From Planctomycetaceae bacterium (GTDB lineage: Bacteria > Planctomycetota > Planctomycetia > Pirellulales > UBA7805): 56,018 bases of DNA. Shown here in pieces: positions 17,099-25,890 of the stretch. Both the position numbers and the translations under genes were made by a program. How positions within the stretch are numbered: position 1 is the stretch's first letter; each line of letters begins with the position of its first letter. The DNA lies in assembly GCA_902630355.1 (NCBI GenBank), contig CACOUL010000012.1, forward strand, positions 1-56,018. Direction: 5' to 3'. Under the pieces are notes generated by a model that did no database searches, was not told the origin of the DNA, and was given only the letters and a program-made list of their open reading frames with translations.

Positions 17099-18484
17099 AT
17101 GGCGAGAAAAATCAACAGGCGTTCCTTTGTCCAGAAAACTTCAGTCGCAGCCGCCGGTTACTGGGTGGCTGGCGGCGTGTCTTCCGCCGAAAGCAACTCG
17201 GCCAACGAGAAGGTGCAGTTCGCCTGCATCGGAATCGGCGGCAAGGGTTCGAGCGACTCGGCCGATGCCGGCAAGAGTGGCGATGTGGTGGGTATCTGCG
17301 ACACCGACGCCAAGCGGCTCAAGGGCGCCGCCAGGCGGTTCAAGGGCGCGAGCAGTTTCGCTGATTTCCGCGAGATGCTCGATTCGCTGGGCGATAAGAT
17401 CGACGCGGTAACCGTCAGCACACCGGACCATACGCACGCGGTCGCCGCTGCCAAGGCGATGTCGATGGGCAAACACTGCTTTTGCCAGAAACCGCTTACT
17501 CACACCATCTACGAAGCCCGTTACTTGGGCGAACTGGCAAAAAAGATGGGCGTGGCGACCGAGATGGGCAACCAGGGCACCTCGAATAACGGGCTGCGTG
17601 AGGCGGCAGCGATTACCCAAAGCGGCGGTATTGGCGACGTTACCGAGGTTCACGTCTGGACGAATCGACCGATTTGGCCGCAGGGCGGTCCGAGGCCCGA
17701 ATCGAAGCCCGAGCCCGAGAGCCTTTCGTGGGATGCGTGGCTCGGCCCGGCACCCGAGAGACCCTATGCCAATGGCTATCATCCGTTCGCATGGCGCGGC
17801 TGGTGGGATTTTGGCACCGGTGCGCTCGGCGACATGGCGTGCCATACGTTTAACATGCCTTTTGCCGCTCTCAATTTGCGCGATCCGGTCTCGGTGCAGG
17901 CTGTTACTTCTGGGCATAACGGCGAGAGCTATCCCAAATGGTCGCAAATTCACTTTGTGTTCCCGGCCACTGACAAGCGTGACGCGGTCGATGTTTACTG
18001 GTACGACGGTGGCAAGCGGCCCGATGCCGCGATGGTCGGTAAACCGCTTTCCGGTTCCGGTGCATTGCTCGTCGGAACCGAAGGCAAGATTTACTCGCCG
18101 AAGGATTATGGTGAAGAGTTCGAAATGATATCACTCGATGGCAAGCCGATGGAGAAACCGAAGGCGGAGTATGATCCGTCCCCGGGTCATTTTCGTGAGT
18201 GGGTACACGCTATTCAGGGTGGCAAGCCGGCGATGAGCAATTTCATTGACTACGCCGGTCCGCTGACCGAGACCATTTTGTTGGGCAACCTGGCGGTCTG
18301 GGCGGCAGCACCCGGCGGCGAAGGCAAAAAGGTCGATTGGGACGCGAAGAACCTGGTGGCCAAGGACGCCCCGGAGCTTGCAACGATTGTTCGCAGCGAG
18401 TATCGCCCCGGTTGGGAGCTCGCGGGAAATGTGACCGCCTCCGCACCGCAGCAGCGGCGGCGGTTGGGCCGGCGACGCGGTTGA
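17099..18484 (+). CDS. Tat-exported Gfo/Idh/MocA oxidoreductase
   Basis: About 461 residues. The start at 17099 gives a twin-arginine signal (NRRSFVQKTSVAAAGYW); the in-frame codon at 17042 would put 19 residues before it. The Rossmann region contains ACIGIGGKGSSD, the lysine motif is CQKPLTHT (EKP variant), and the second domain has NQGTSNNGLREAA and GTGALGDMACHTFNMPF with the catalytic His. This is the large planctomycete subgroup of exported MocA enzymes thought to modify sugars or glycans in the periplasm; substrate unknown. It is preceded by 198 bases of divergent spacer shared with the LRR gene. Confidence 0.85.
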   Translation: MARKINRRSFVQKTSVAAAGYWVAGGVSSAESNSANEKVQFACIGIGGKGSSDSADAGKSGDVVGICDTDAKRLKGAARRFKGASSFADFREMLDSLGDKIDAVTVSTPDHTHAVAAAKAMSMGKHCFCQKPLTHTIYEARYLGELAKKMGVATEMGNQGTSNNGLREAAAITQSGGIGDVTEVHVWTNRPIWPQGGPRPESKPEPESLSWDAWLGPAPERPYANGYHPFAWRGWWDFGTGALGDMACHTFNMPFAALNLRDPVSVQAVTSGHNGESYPKWSQIHFVFPATDKRDAVDVYWYDGGKRPDAAMVGKPLSGSGALLVGTEGKIYSPKDYGEEFEMISLDGKPMEKPKAEYDPSPGHFREWVHAIQGGKPAMSNFIDYAGPLTETILLGNLAVWAAAPGGEGKKVDWDAKNLVAKDAPELATIVRSEYRPGWELAGNVTASAPQQRRRLGRRRG

Positions 18485-18580
18485 ATTGCCAAAAAGTGCC
18501 GGTGTTTTCGTAAAAAACGATCGGGCGCGATACCCGGGCGTATGGGAGGATGATTCGTGTCTTTCGACAAAAAGAATACG

Positions 18581-18608
18581 TTGAAATGGTCGCGGTTTGT
18601 GTTAGGAT
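18581..18608 (+). promoter_or_regulatory. Candidate sigma70-type promoter of the PEP-CTERM gene
   Basis: TTGAAA (18581-18586) and TAGGAT (18603-18608) are 16 bases apart, 45 bases before the ATG at 18654. The leader ends in an AGGGG-like ribosome site. A similar weak pair (TTGCGT at 19729, TAATTT at 19751, also 16 apart) precedes the next PEP-CTERM gene. Sequence match only. Confidence 0.35.
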
Positions 18609-18653
18609 TAAGGTCAACTCAGGCCAGGTAGTTCTGTCAAAAGGGGTCAGCTC

Positions 18654-19601
18654 ATGCGGTTCATATTTGCGGCGTGTCTTGGGGTTTCTCTCTCTGTCTG
18701 TCATTTCACAGATGCCGTCGCAGACCCACAGCTTCCGGGGGATCCCAATGGCGGCAACGTGACGGTATCGGGTTCGATGATCAACGCACTCGATCCTTAC
18801 ACCAATACATCTAGCGGCTCCATCGAAATTCTTGGCGGAGCAACGTTGACCAACGAAGTCGGAGCAACGTTAACCAACGAAGGTGGCGGCGTCATCCAAA
18901 ATAACGGTGGCGTGATTGTTAACCACGGCAACTTCCTTAATACCGGTTTGGTTACGAGTGCTACGTTCGATAATAGAGGGCAACTCAGCAATACTAATAC
19001 GTTCACGAATAATTTGTTATTCACAAATTATAGTGGCGGCACTTTTTCGAATGATGGAACGTTCAATTCCACGGGTACGTTTAATAATTCTGGAACGATT
19101 CACGGTACTGGTTCAATGACAGGGACCATTAATGACGCAGGCATGATGGCACCCGGTAATTCAATCGAGTCGCCCGCGAATTTGACTGGCGTAATCAGCA
19201 TTGATGGGGAATGGAATAAAACGGCAGGATTTACGAAGATCGAACTTGCTGGGGAGAGTGATGGTGGCGGCGATAAGGCGCTTACAGAGTTCGATTGGTT
19301 GGAGGTGAACGGGAATGTGAATCTTAACAGTAGCCTCCAGGTTATTTTGGTTGACGCTTTCGCGTTAACCGAGGGCATGTCGTTCGATATTGTGCGCGTT
19401 GGGGGTTCGCTCTCGGGCGAGTTTGACGGTCTTCCGGAAGGCGCGTTGGTCGGTACGTTCTCTAGTAGAGACCTGTACGTTACCTACGCCGGTGGTGACG
19501 GCAATGATATTTCTCTTTACACGACAGGCGTTCCCGAACCGGCGTCGTTGTTGCTGGCGCTCCTAGGCTTGGCGGTCTTGCCGCGACGCAGGCGACGGTA
19601 G
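18654..19601 (+). CDS. PEP-CTERM protein with autotransporter-like Asn/Gly repeats
   Basis: A 315-residue exported protein. A signal peptide (MRFIFAACLGVSLSVCHF) is followed by a long beta-helix-like region rich in N, T and G with degenerate repeats (GATLTNE, GGGVIQNNGG, FTNNLLFTNYSGGTFSNDGT, GTFNNSGTI), then GTINDAGMMAPGNSIESPANLTG, which is the end of the repeat domain seen in autotransporter-associated proteins. A sandwich-like region follows, then the sorting tail VPEPASLLLALLGLAVLPRRRRR. The tail marks it for exosortase processing; the exosortase is not in the window. Probably a surface or matrix protein. Confidence 0.85.
   Translation: MRFIFAACLGVSLSVCHFTDAVADPQLPGDPNGGNVTVSGSMINALDPYTNTSSGSIEILGGATLTNEVGATLTNEGGGVIQNNGGVIVNHGNFLNTGLVTSATFDNRGQLSNTNTFTNNLLFTNYSGGTFSNDGTFNSTGTFNNSGTIHGTGSMTGTINDAGMMAPGNSIESPANLTGVISIDGEWNKTAGFTKIELAGESDGGGDKALTEFDWLEVNGNVNLNSSLQVILVDAFALTEGMSFDIVRVGGSLSGEFDGLPEGALVGTFSSRDLYVTYAGGDGNDISLYTTGVPEPASLLLALLGLAVLPRRRRR
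18837..18884 (+). repeat. 24-base tandem repeat inside the PEP-CTERM gene
   Basis: Two adjacent 24-base units (18837-18860 and 18861-18884) differ at only a few positions and encode GATLTNEV then GATLTNEG. The unit is a multiple of three, so gain or loss of a copy would keep the frame. Confidence 0.7.
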
Positions 19602-19781
19602 GGTAAAAAGCAACCGCTCAGCTAACGTGATTGTTTGTCAGCAGGTTTCTCTGCCTGTGGGGCCACTTTGTGGCGAGTCATCAGCGAGAATGCTCCAAAT
19701 TAACGTAATGTTTTCGATTGAAAACTGATTGCGTCGGCTTCAGATTGTGTTAATTTAGACTGCAGGTCAGGTCGGTATCAC

Positions 19782-21173
19782 GTGAGCCAGCTAATGTCTC
19801 GAAGTCACTCTTATTCTTTACATTTACGCGAGTCCCGGTATGTTCGGTCCGCTTTGCCTGCGCAGGCGACCCAGTTTGATCATTCTAAGGTGACCCGGAT
19901 TTGCATTTTCGGCGTCGCCTTATTGGCTCTCGCAATCGCGCTCATTTCAACCACGGGTCAGGCCCAGGTTGTCGACCGCTGGTTCACGGTTCAGCCGATC
20001 CAGGTCCATGATGACGCGGGGCTGAATCCGGCGCCGATGCCGATTTTTCAGGCGGAGACCGAGAAGATATTTGCGCAGGCAGGTGTTGCGCCAATCTGGC
20101 TGCCGACGGTGCAACTCAATGATGCTTCGCTGTTGAGCGTTCCGTCGGTCGCCAATATTGATTTGCCGGGTAATGGACAGCATGCCGATCCCCTGACTCT
20201 TAACATGTGGTTCGTCGAGGATATGCCTTATGCCCCTGGGTATACTCTTTATGGCGAAGCGTGGAATGGTGGCAACGGAATCGCGATTAACGGAACGGCG
20301 GTTCAGAATTTCAATGGCGGTGTGGGCCGCATCGACACAGTGGCACATGAGATCGGCCATAATTTCGGCCTCGGGCACTCGGACTTTGGTGCCGGTGGCG
20401 CTAATAATCTAGTCACAGCGGGAAGTTTCAGAGATGTGCCGGGCGGCATTGGGCACATTACACCCGACGGTGATAATCTCTCTCAATTGACGGCGGCACA
20501 GATTACTGAATTGCGGTCATCGCCCTTTTTGGGGACTGTCGCCGAGGTACTGGTCGATACGAACGGCTCGACGCCTTTCAGTACCGATGATTTTTTCCTC
20601 GTCGATTTTGCCAGCGGACCGCTGGGAATGTCGCTCTCGAGTTTGACCATGGATTTAAGTCCCGTGAACGCGTTCCTCGATCCCACGGCATCACCGCCGG
20701 GTTCGATAGGAACTCCGTTTCTGCTGAATTCCTCTTCGATGGTTGGAGTGACCAGCGGAGACATCAGCGTGAGTGGCGATACGGACGGTAGTCAACTGTT
20801 GACACTCGATTTTGCCCCTGGTTCATTCACCGAAGGGGACGCGTTCCGATTCGGCATCGATGCAGATCTCTTTACGAATGTGGATGGCTATGGCGCTACC
20901 CCGGAAGAGTTGATGGGTACGCTGTTCACCTTCGAGTTCGACACCGGACTTCTCTCAGAGGCGGAAATTGAGGCCGATTTGATTGCCAGTTCGATCGAGC
21001 CGATCAAAAGCCTGCGGTTCAACGATTACCGGTTGATTCGCCAGATTGAGACCCCATTTCACGGGCATCTGCATCCCGACCCGGTCCGTGTGGTTCCCGA
21101 GGCTGCGAGCGGTATTTTTGCCCTGATCGGTCTCTTCTGGATATTCAGACGCCGACGGATCGGTAGCCGATGA
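19782..21173 (+). CDS. PEP-CTERM zinc metalloprotease
   Basis: A 463-residue exported protein. The N-terminus has a long polar stretch and then a hydrophobic signal (VTRICIFGVALLALAIALI, cleaved near AQA). The zinc motif HEIGHNFGLGHSD (about residue 188) is the extended HExxHxxGxxH of metzincins. The position where a Met-turn would be expected reads NNLVTAG, so the usual methionine is absent. After a C-terminal beta-rich region it ends VVPEAASGIFALIGLFWIFRRRR, a variant of the PEP-CTERM sorting tail. The GTG at 19782 or the ATG at 19794 may be the start. It follows another PEP-CTERM gene with 180 bases between. Probably a cell-surface or secreted protease; substrate unknown. Confidence 0.8.
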   Translation: MSQLMSRSHSYSLHLRESRYVRSALPAQATQFDHSKVTRICIFGVALLALAIALISTTGQAQVVDRWFTVQPIQVHDDAGLNPAPMPIFQAETEKIFAQAGVAPIWLPTVQLNDASLLSVPSVANIDLPGNGQHADPLTLNMWFVEDMPYAPGYTLYGEAWNGGNGIAINGTAVQNFNGGVGRIDTVAHEIGHNFGLGHSDFGAGGANNLVTAGSFRDVPGGIGHITPDGDNLSQLTAAQITELRSSPFLGTVAEVLVDTNGSTPFSTDDFFLVDFASGPLGMSLSSLTMDLSPVNAFLDPTASPPGSIGTPFLLNSSSMVGVTSGDISVSGDTDGSQLLTLDFAPGSFTEGDAFRFGIDADLFTNVDGYGATPEELMGTLFTFEFDTGLLSEAEIEADLIASSIEPIKSLRFNDYRLIRQIETPFHGHLHPDPVRVVPEAASGIFALIGLFWIFRRRRIGSR

Positions 21174-21553
21174 GATCGCAGAAGCCCGGCAGTTGAGGTT
21201 TGATCGGGTGAGATGCGCTTTTCGGCACTCAATTCAGCATAAGATCTAAAAAAGGTAAGCAGAAAGAGTGTTGGGAAATGTGCCGTCGCCGCCGATATTA
21301 AGCTGAGCGGGGTTCGCGCTGGTAGTCCCAACACGAATTATTTTACAGTGCGCAGTAACGCCAGGTAGGTGTCCGTGGTGTTCATCTTGCTGCTTGTCTC
21401 GGAAAGATAACTATACTGCACTTCCCCTATGGTAGCCGTAGAACAGAAATCATTCTAATAACTTGGCGGTGTTTCTATTCGGGAGTTTAGCCGCCTAACG
21501 GCCGTTGTGCGAGCAAACAATGCGAAGTTTCCGGGGGGGGGGGAGGTTGCAGG
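21174..21553. other. Intergenic region with inverted repeat and G11 tract
   Basis: No gene is supported here. It holds a 9-base inverted repeat (21268-21334), a TATACT hexamer (21412-21417) that could serve as a -10 box without a good -35, and a run of eleven G (21533-21543) directly before the ribosome site of the next gene. Short open frames on the minus strand have no family resemblance. Confidence 0.5.
21268..21334 (+). repeat. Inverted repeat, possible terminator or structured RNA
   Basis: GTGTTGGGA (21268-21276) is perfectly complementary to TCCCAACAC (21326-21334), enclosing 49 bases that are GC-rich and could fold further. It is followed by GAATTATTTTA. It lies about 95 bases past the protease stop, so it may end that transcript; the long loop is unusual for a simple terminator. 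Confidence 0.35.
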
Positions 21554-22522
21554 ATGGGTAAATCGGTAGATCAGCGACTCTATAGCTCGGTTTTGGGAGC
21601 GATCGGTCATACGCCGCTGGTTGACCTTCGCCGGGTGGTCGAAGGCCGCGAGGGGCGGATTCTCGTCAAGCTCGAATATTTAAGTCCCGGACACTCAAAA
21701 AAGGACCGGATTGCATTGGCAATTATCGAAGCGGCAGAAGAGAGGGGCGAGCTTACTGAGGGTCAAACGGTAGTTGAAATGACCTCCGGTAATACGGGGA
21801 CCGGGGTTGCCGTTGTGTGCGCGGTAAAAAAGTATCCGTTTGTGGCTGTCATGAGTGAGGGTAATTCGACCGAACGCGTCAAGATGATGCGGGCGCTTGG
21901 AGCTGAGGTTGAGGTTGTGCCGCAACAATCAGGCGGCGCGAGAGGCTGCGTGCGGGGTGAAGATTTGGCTAGGGTTGAATTGGTGGCGCGGAAAATCTCG
22001 GAGCAGCGCGGCGCCTTTTTAGTTGACCAGTTCGTCCGTCAGGAGAATGCCGATGCGCACGCTGAGGGTACGGCGCGCGAAATCCTCGTTCAAAGCGGAG
22101 GTGACATCGATGGTTTTTGTGAATTTTTAGGGACAGGTGGTACCTTTGCAGGCTGTGCGCGTGTTTTCAAGGCACAGGGCCGCATGGTCCGCACGTATGC
22201 CATCGAGCCAGCCGGTGCCTCGGTGGTCGCTGGTGATGCGGTGCGCTGTAGTGAGCATCCGATCCAGGGAGGTGGTTACGCGAGGGCACTTCCGCTGGTC
22301 CAAAAACAGTGGGTTGATTCCTTTGAGACGGTAACGGGCGAGGAGGCGATTACGTGGGCACGTCGCCTTGCGCGGGAGGAGGGGATTTTTGGCGGATTTT
22401 CGGCCGGGGCGAATGTGGCGGTCGCCGCGCGTCTGCTGGAGGGGGAAATGAAAGGCCAAACGATCGTCACAATGATCTGCGACTCGGGGCTTAAGTATTT
22501 ATCGACGGATCTGTGGGAATAG
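21554..22522 (+). CDS. Cysteine synthase family PLP enzyme
   Basis: A 322-residue fold-type II PLP enzyme. The N-terminus has IGHTPLVDLRR; the PLP lysine lies in SPGHSKKDRIA; the substrate loop is TSGNTGTG; the phosphate-binding glycine loop is GTGGTFAGCARV. The end VTMICDSGLKYLSTDLW is typical of O-acetylserine sulfhydrylases or cystathionine beta-synthase relatives. Because the usual PGGSVKDR is PGHSKKDR and an acetyltransferase partner is absent, I leave open whether it makes cysteine or a related amino acid. The ribosome site sits next to a G11 run. Confidence 0.85.
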   Translation: MGKSVDQRLYSSVLGAIGHTPLVDLRRVVEGREGRILVKLEYLSPGHSKKDRIALAIIEAAEERGELTEGQTVVEMTSGNTGTGVAVVCAVKKYPFVAVMSEGNSTERVKMMRALGAEVEVVPQQSGGARGCVRGEDLARVELVARKISEQRGAFLVDQFVRQENADAHAEGTAREILVQSGGDIDGFCEFLGTGGTFAGCARVFKAQGRMVRTYAIEPAGASVVAGDAVRCSEHPIQGGGYARALPLVQKQWVDSFETVTGEEAITWARRLAREEGIFGGFSAGANVAVAARLLEGEMKGQTIVTMICDSGLKYLSTDLWE

Positions 22523-22525
22523 CTC

Positions 22526-23542
22526 CTAGCCGTCGAGATCGACGCGCCGACCCTCCTTTTCGCTCTCTCGGCCGGCAAGGACGATGGCCATTGAGCGATA
22601 GGCATCGTCAAGATCTGCCTGGCGGCGGACGAGGCTCGTAACGCCCCGCACGAACTGTTGGAGCAATTGCTCTCCCACCGGTCGGTCCGATTCAAGTGAC
22701 TCGCGGTGGCGGCCCGCCTTATCGAACCACGTCACTGTGGCCGGAAGATCGATAAAGGCGACTCCATGTTCGCACGCCACTTGAAGCGCTGTGGGTGGAC
22801 GAAAGGTGATTGCCTCGGGCCATTGATCGGGTAAGTAATGCCCGCAACTGAGTTGCGCCGTGGCAATCTCTCCATCTTGTCCACCGGGGGGTGCAAACTG
22901 CAGACTGAGCATTTCATAATCGGTTTCGTAAGGTCCGTTGCCGGTGGCGTGCGACACTCCGGTAACGCTCGTCGGCTCGCGGTCCACTAGAAAGCGACAC
23001 CAGTCCACCAGTTCGACCATGTGGTGCATGGGCATCCCGCGACGTGGTCGCGCTTCGTCGGGCTGAGAGGATTCGACGACAAGGCGTTGATGACAGAAGA
23101 TTAATCGGGGCGCACCGAGTTGTGTCGCAATTAATTCTTTGAGGCGGAGGGTCGCCGGGGCGTATCGCTTCGGCAGCTCGGCCATGAAAGCAATGCCTGC
23201 TTCCTCGACACGTTTTTTGAGTCGATAGGCCGTCGGTAGGTCAATGTTCAGGGCAACTGCGCAATATACGGCTTTCCCGGAATCGCACGCCGCGAGAATT
23301 GGTAGCTGCCCATACCATTGTGGGGCAAGCATCAGGATTGCATCGATGTCCTCGGCTAGGATGAGGGCCCGAAAGCTTTCAAAACAGCGTGCATCAAATG
23401 CAACGGCGGCTTGCTCGGCGCGGTGGGCCACTTGCTCGTAAACGCCGCGTACTTCAATCCGGTCTGCCAGGGCACGGAGTACCGGTGCATGGCGCTCCTG
23501 CCAACTGCTGCCGAGACCGACGAGTCCAACGCGAAGTTTCAT
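22526..23542 (-). CDS. Gfo/Idh/MocA oxidoreductase (cytosolic)
   Basis: About 338 residues from the ATG at 23542 (MKLRVGLVGLGSSW); the longer frame to 23641 adds 33 residues without family resemblance. Rossmann motif GLVGLGSSWQERH, then CFESFRALILAEDIDAILMLAPQWYG and a second domain with MPMHHMVELVDWCRFL. The lysine of the EKP motif is not obvious (the equivalent stretch reads YCAVALNIDL), so activity is uncertain. No Tat signal. It converges with the cysteine-synthase-like gene with 3 bases between stops. Confidence 0.75.
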   Translation of the reverse strand: MKLRVGLVGLGSSWQERHAPVLRALADRIEVRGVYEQVAHRAEQAAVAFDARCFESFRALILAEDIDAILMLAPQWYGQLPILAACDSGKAVYCAVALNIDLPTAYRLKKRVEEAGIAFMAELPKRYAPATLRLKELIATQLGAPRLIFCHQRLVVESSQPDEARPRRGMPMHHMVELVDWCRFLVDREPTSVTGVSHATGNGPYETDYEMLSLQFAPPGGQDGEIATAQLSCGHYLPDQWPEAITFRPPTALQVACEHGVAFIDLPATVTWFDKAGRHRESLESDRPVGEQLLQQFVRGVTSLVRRQADLDDAYRSMAIVLAGRESEKEGRRVDLDG

Positions 23543-23741
23543 GGTCCAATTGCCGGTAAAAAGTGCCGTCGGGCGACGCGGCCGTTGAGTCGGGGTGATG
23601 GGCCCCCTTAATGTACCACGCTCGTGATGGCCGGAGTACACTTGGCCCGGGGTCCGAGAAGCCTTAGAATATAGCTTGATTGGGGTCGCCGGGCGAGACG
23701 CCGGCGGTCAATGTAGCAGCTGATCGGTGGAGGTTTTTACA

Positions 23742-24011
23742 GTGGCGAGAGCATGTCAAGTATGCGGCAAAGGGCCGCAAATGGGGAACCGGGTCCAAAC
23801 CCGCGGTAAAGCAAAATATCTTGGCGGCGTCGGTACCAAGCTGACGGGAATCACTCGCCGCAAGTTCAAGCCCAATCTGCAGCGCGTTCGCGTGACAACC
23901 CGGGAAGGCACCAATACGCGAATGCTCGTTTGCACACAATGCCTTCGCAGCGGGGCGGTCACGAAACGGGTGCAAGCAAAGCCCTTCGCGTTGCCTGTCA
24001 GCTCGGAATAA
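23742..24011 (+). CDS. rpmB: Ribosomal protein L28
   Basis: About 89 residues from a GTG at 23742, with GGAGG 8 bases upstream; the GTG at 23727 would place that ribosome site inside the gene. It reads ARACQVCGKGPQMGNRVQ, then TRRKFKPNLQRVRV and ends with MLVCTQCLRSGAVTKR. The pairs CQVC and CTQC form the zinc ribbon of the C+ version of L28. It is a component of the large ribosomal subunit. It heads the gatCAB operon, with 40 bases to gatC. Confidence 0.93.
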   Translation: MARACQVCGKGPQMGNRVQTRGKAKYLGGVGTKLTGITRRKFKPNLQRVRVTTREGTNTRMLVCTQCLRSGAVTKRVQAKPFALPVSSE

Positions 24012-24051
24012 TTGGTCCGCCATCGAATGCACTGCAGGAGCACTTTGCTTG

Positions 24052-24342
24052 ATGACCCTCTCTGAAGCGGACGTCAGAAAGGTGGCTGCCCTCGCTCGCA
24101 TTAATCTCAGCGATGAGGACGCCCTACGCCTCACAACACAACTAGGCGATGTGCTTCGGTATATCGAGCAGCTTGCGGAGGTGGATATCGAGGGCGTCGA
24201 TCCGATGGCACATGCGATTGAACAGGTAAATGTGCTGGCAGACGACACCGTGGAGCCGAGCCAACCACGCGACGTGATGCTCGGCAATGCGCCACGGCGC
24301 GACGAAGAGTGCTACCGCGTTCCTCCGGTGCTCGGAGATTGA
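24052..24342 (+). CDS. gatC: Aspartyl/glutamyl-tRNA amidotransferase subunit C
   Basis: A 96-residue GatC: VRKVAALARINLSDEDA, QLGDVLRYIEQLAEVDIEGVDPMAH and the C-terminal PRRDEECYRVPPVLGD. It wraps around GatA and GatB in the heterotrimer that turns Glu-tRNA(Gln) and/or Asp-tRNA(Asn) into Gln-tRNA and Asn-tRNA. Start at the ATG 24052 with GGAG at 24037-24040; a TTG one codon upstream is possible. It is followed by gatA after 45 bases. Confidence 0.93.
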   Translation: MTLSEADVRKVAALARINLSDEDALRLTTQLGDVLRYIEQLAEVDIEGVDPMAHAIEQVNVLADDTVEPSQPRDVMLGNAPRRDEECYRVPPVLGD

Positions 24343-24387
24343 ATCAAGCCCTACCCGATCGAATCGGCTAACTTAATGGGATGATCG

Positions 24388-25890
24388 ATGGCGATCGTTG
24401 ATTACACGGCGACCGAATTGCTGGAGCGAATGGATTCCCGAGAACTCACATCGAGGGAGATCACCGCTGCGTATCTGGCGCAAATTGAACGGTATCATGG
24501 GGAAGTGAACGCTCTGGTTCGTTGGGATGCGGAAGACGCGATGCGCACGGCCGAGGCAATTGACGCTCGTCGCGAGGGTGGCGAACCGGTTGGTGTGCTC
24601 GCAGGTGTTCCGGTCGTGGTGAAGGATAATCTTTGCACCTCCGATCATGTGACGAGTTGCGCATCAAAGATGCTGGCAAACTATCTGTCTCCGTACGATG
24701 CGACGGTGATTAAACGATTGAAGGCAGCAGATGCGGTTATCCTCGGTAAAGGCAATATGGACGAGTTTGCAATGGGGGCGTCAACCGAAACCTCTGCGTT
24801 CGGTCCGACACACAATCCGTGGAAGTTGGGTTATATTCCGGGTGGATCGAGTGGCGGTTCCGCTGCCGCGGTGGCGTCCGCGATGGCACCCTTATCGCTC
24901 GGTTCTGATACGGGAGGTTCAATCCGGCAGCCGTCGGCGCATTGTGGCGTGGTCGGGCTCAAACCAACCTACGGCCGGGTGAGCCGCTATGGGCTGATCG
25001 CTTTCGGTAGTAGCCTTGACTGTATCGGTCCGATGGGCCGCACGGCCGAGGATGTGGCACGTGTAATGAGCGTGTTGGCAGGAAGGGATCCGAGAGATGC
25101 GACATCGATCGCGGGCCCGGTACCCCGCTACGAGGAGAGCTGCCGTGAGCCCCTTGATGGAGTACGTCTCGGAGTGATCGACGAACAATTCGGTGAGGGA
25201 ATCGATGACGAGGTGGCCGACAAGGTTCAAACAGCGATTCGTCAATTTGAAGCCCTGGGGGCCACGGTGCATCATATCTCGCTACCGCATATTCGCTATG
25301 CTATCGCAGCGTACTACATTATCGCTCCAAGCGAGGCCTCGAGTAATCTCGCTCGTTTTGATGGCGCACATTATGGCTATCGGGCTAAGGATATATCTAA
25401 CGATGAGAAGGATGGCCCTCTGGTTGCCATGTATCGTAAGACACGGCAAGAAGGATTTGGCGAGGAGGTGAAACGGAGAATCATGCTCGGCACCTACTCC
25501 CTGAGCGCGGGCTATTACGATGCATACTACCTGCGAGCACTGAAGATTCGGCGCCTCATTGCGCAGGATTTCGCGGATGCTTATAAAACGGTCGACTTCC
25601 TGATCGGGCCTGTGACTCCGACGCCCGCGTTTGAAATTGGCGAGAAAATGGAAGACCCGCTCGCCATGTATCTGGGGGATTCCTATACGGTCGGCGCTAA
25701 TCTGGCGGGACTACCCGCTCTATCGCTACCCTGTGGTCTCACGACGGCAGGACTGCCGGTGGCGGTTCAACTCCAGGGGCCAGCCCTTTCGGAGGAGGGA
25801 TTGCTGCAACTCGCGTGCGCATTCCAGCAAGAAAGTGATTGGCATCTCAGTCGCCCGGAACTCATAAAACCGAAGGATCAAAATGGATAA
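24388..25890 (+). CDS. gatA: Glu-tRNA(Gln)/Asp-tRNA(Asn) amidotransferase subunit A
   Basis: A 500-residue amidase-signature protein. The Ser-cisSer-Lys triad is present: Lys in [10 protein letters not shown] (about residue 77), cis-Ser in [14 protein letters not shown], and the nucleophile region [12 protein letters not shown]. It hydrolyses glutamine and passes ammonia to GatB. Length is normal. Its 3' end overlaps the start of the next gene by 8 bases. Confidence 0.95.
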   Translation: MAIVDYTATELLERMDSRELTSREITAAYLAQIERYHGEVNALVRWDAEDAMRTAEAIDARREGGEPVGVLAGVPVVVKDNLCTSDHVTSCASKMLANYLSPYDATVIKRLKAADAVILGKGNMDEFAMGASTETSAFGPTHNPWKLGYIPGGSSGGSAAAVASAMAPLSLGSDTGGSIRQPSAHCGVVGLKPTYGRVSRYGLIAFGSSLDCIGPMGRTAEDVARVMSVLAGRDPRDATSIAGPVPRYEESCREPLDGVRLGVIDEQFGEGIDDEVADKVQTAIRQFEALGATVHHISLPHIRYAIAAYYIIAPSEASSNLARFDGAHYGYRAKDISNDEKDGPLVAMYRKTRQEGFGEEVKRRIMLGTYSLSAGYYDAYYLRALKIRRLIAQDFADAYKTVDFLIGPVTPTPAFEIGEKMEDPLAMYLGDSYTVGANLAGLPALSLPCGLTTAGLPVAVQLQGPALSEEGLLQLACAFQQESDWHLSRPELIKPKDQNG

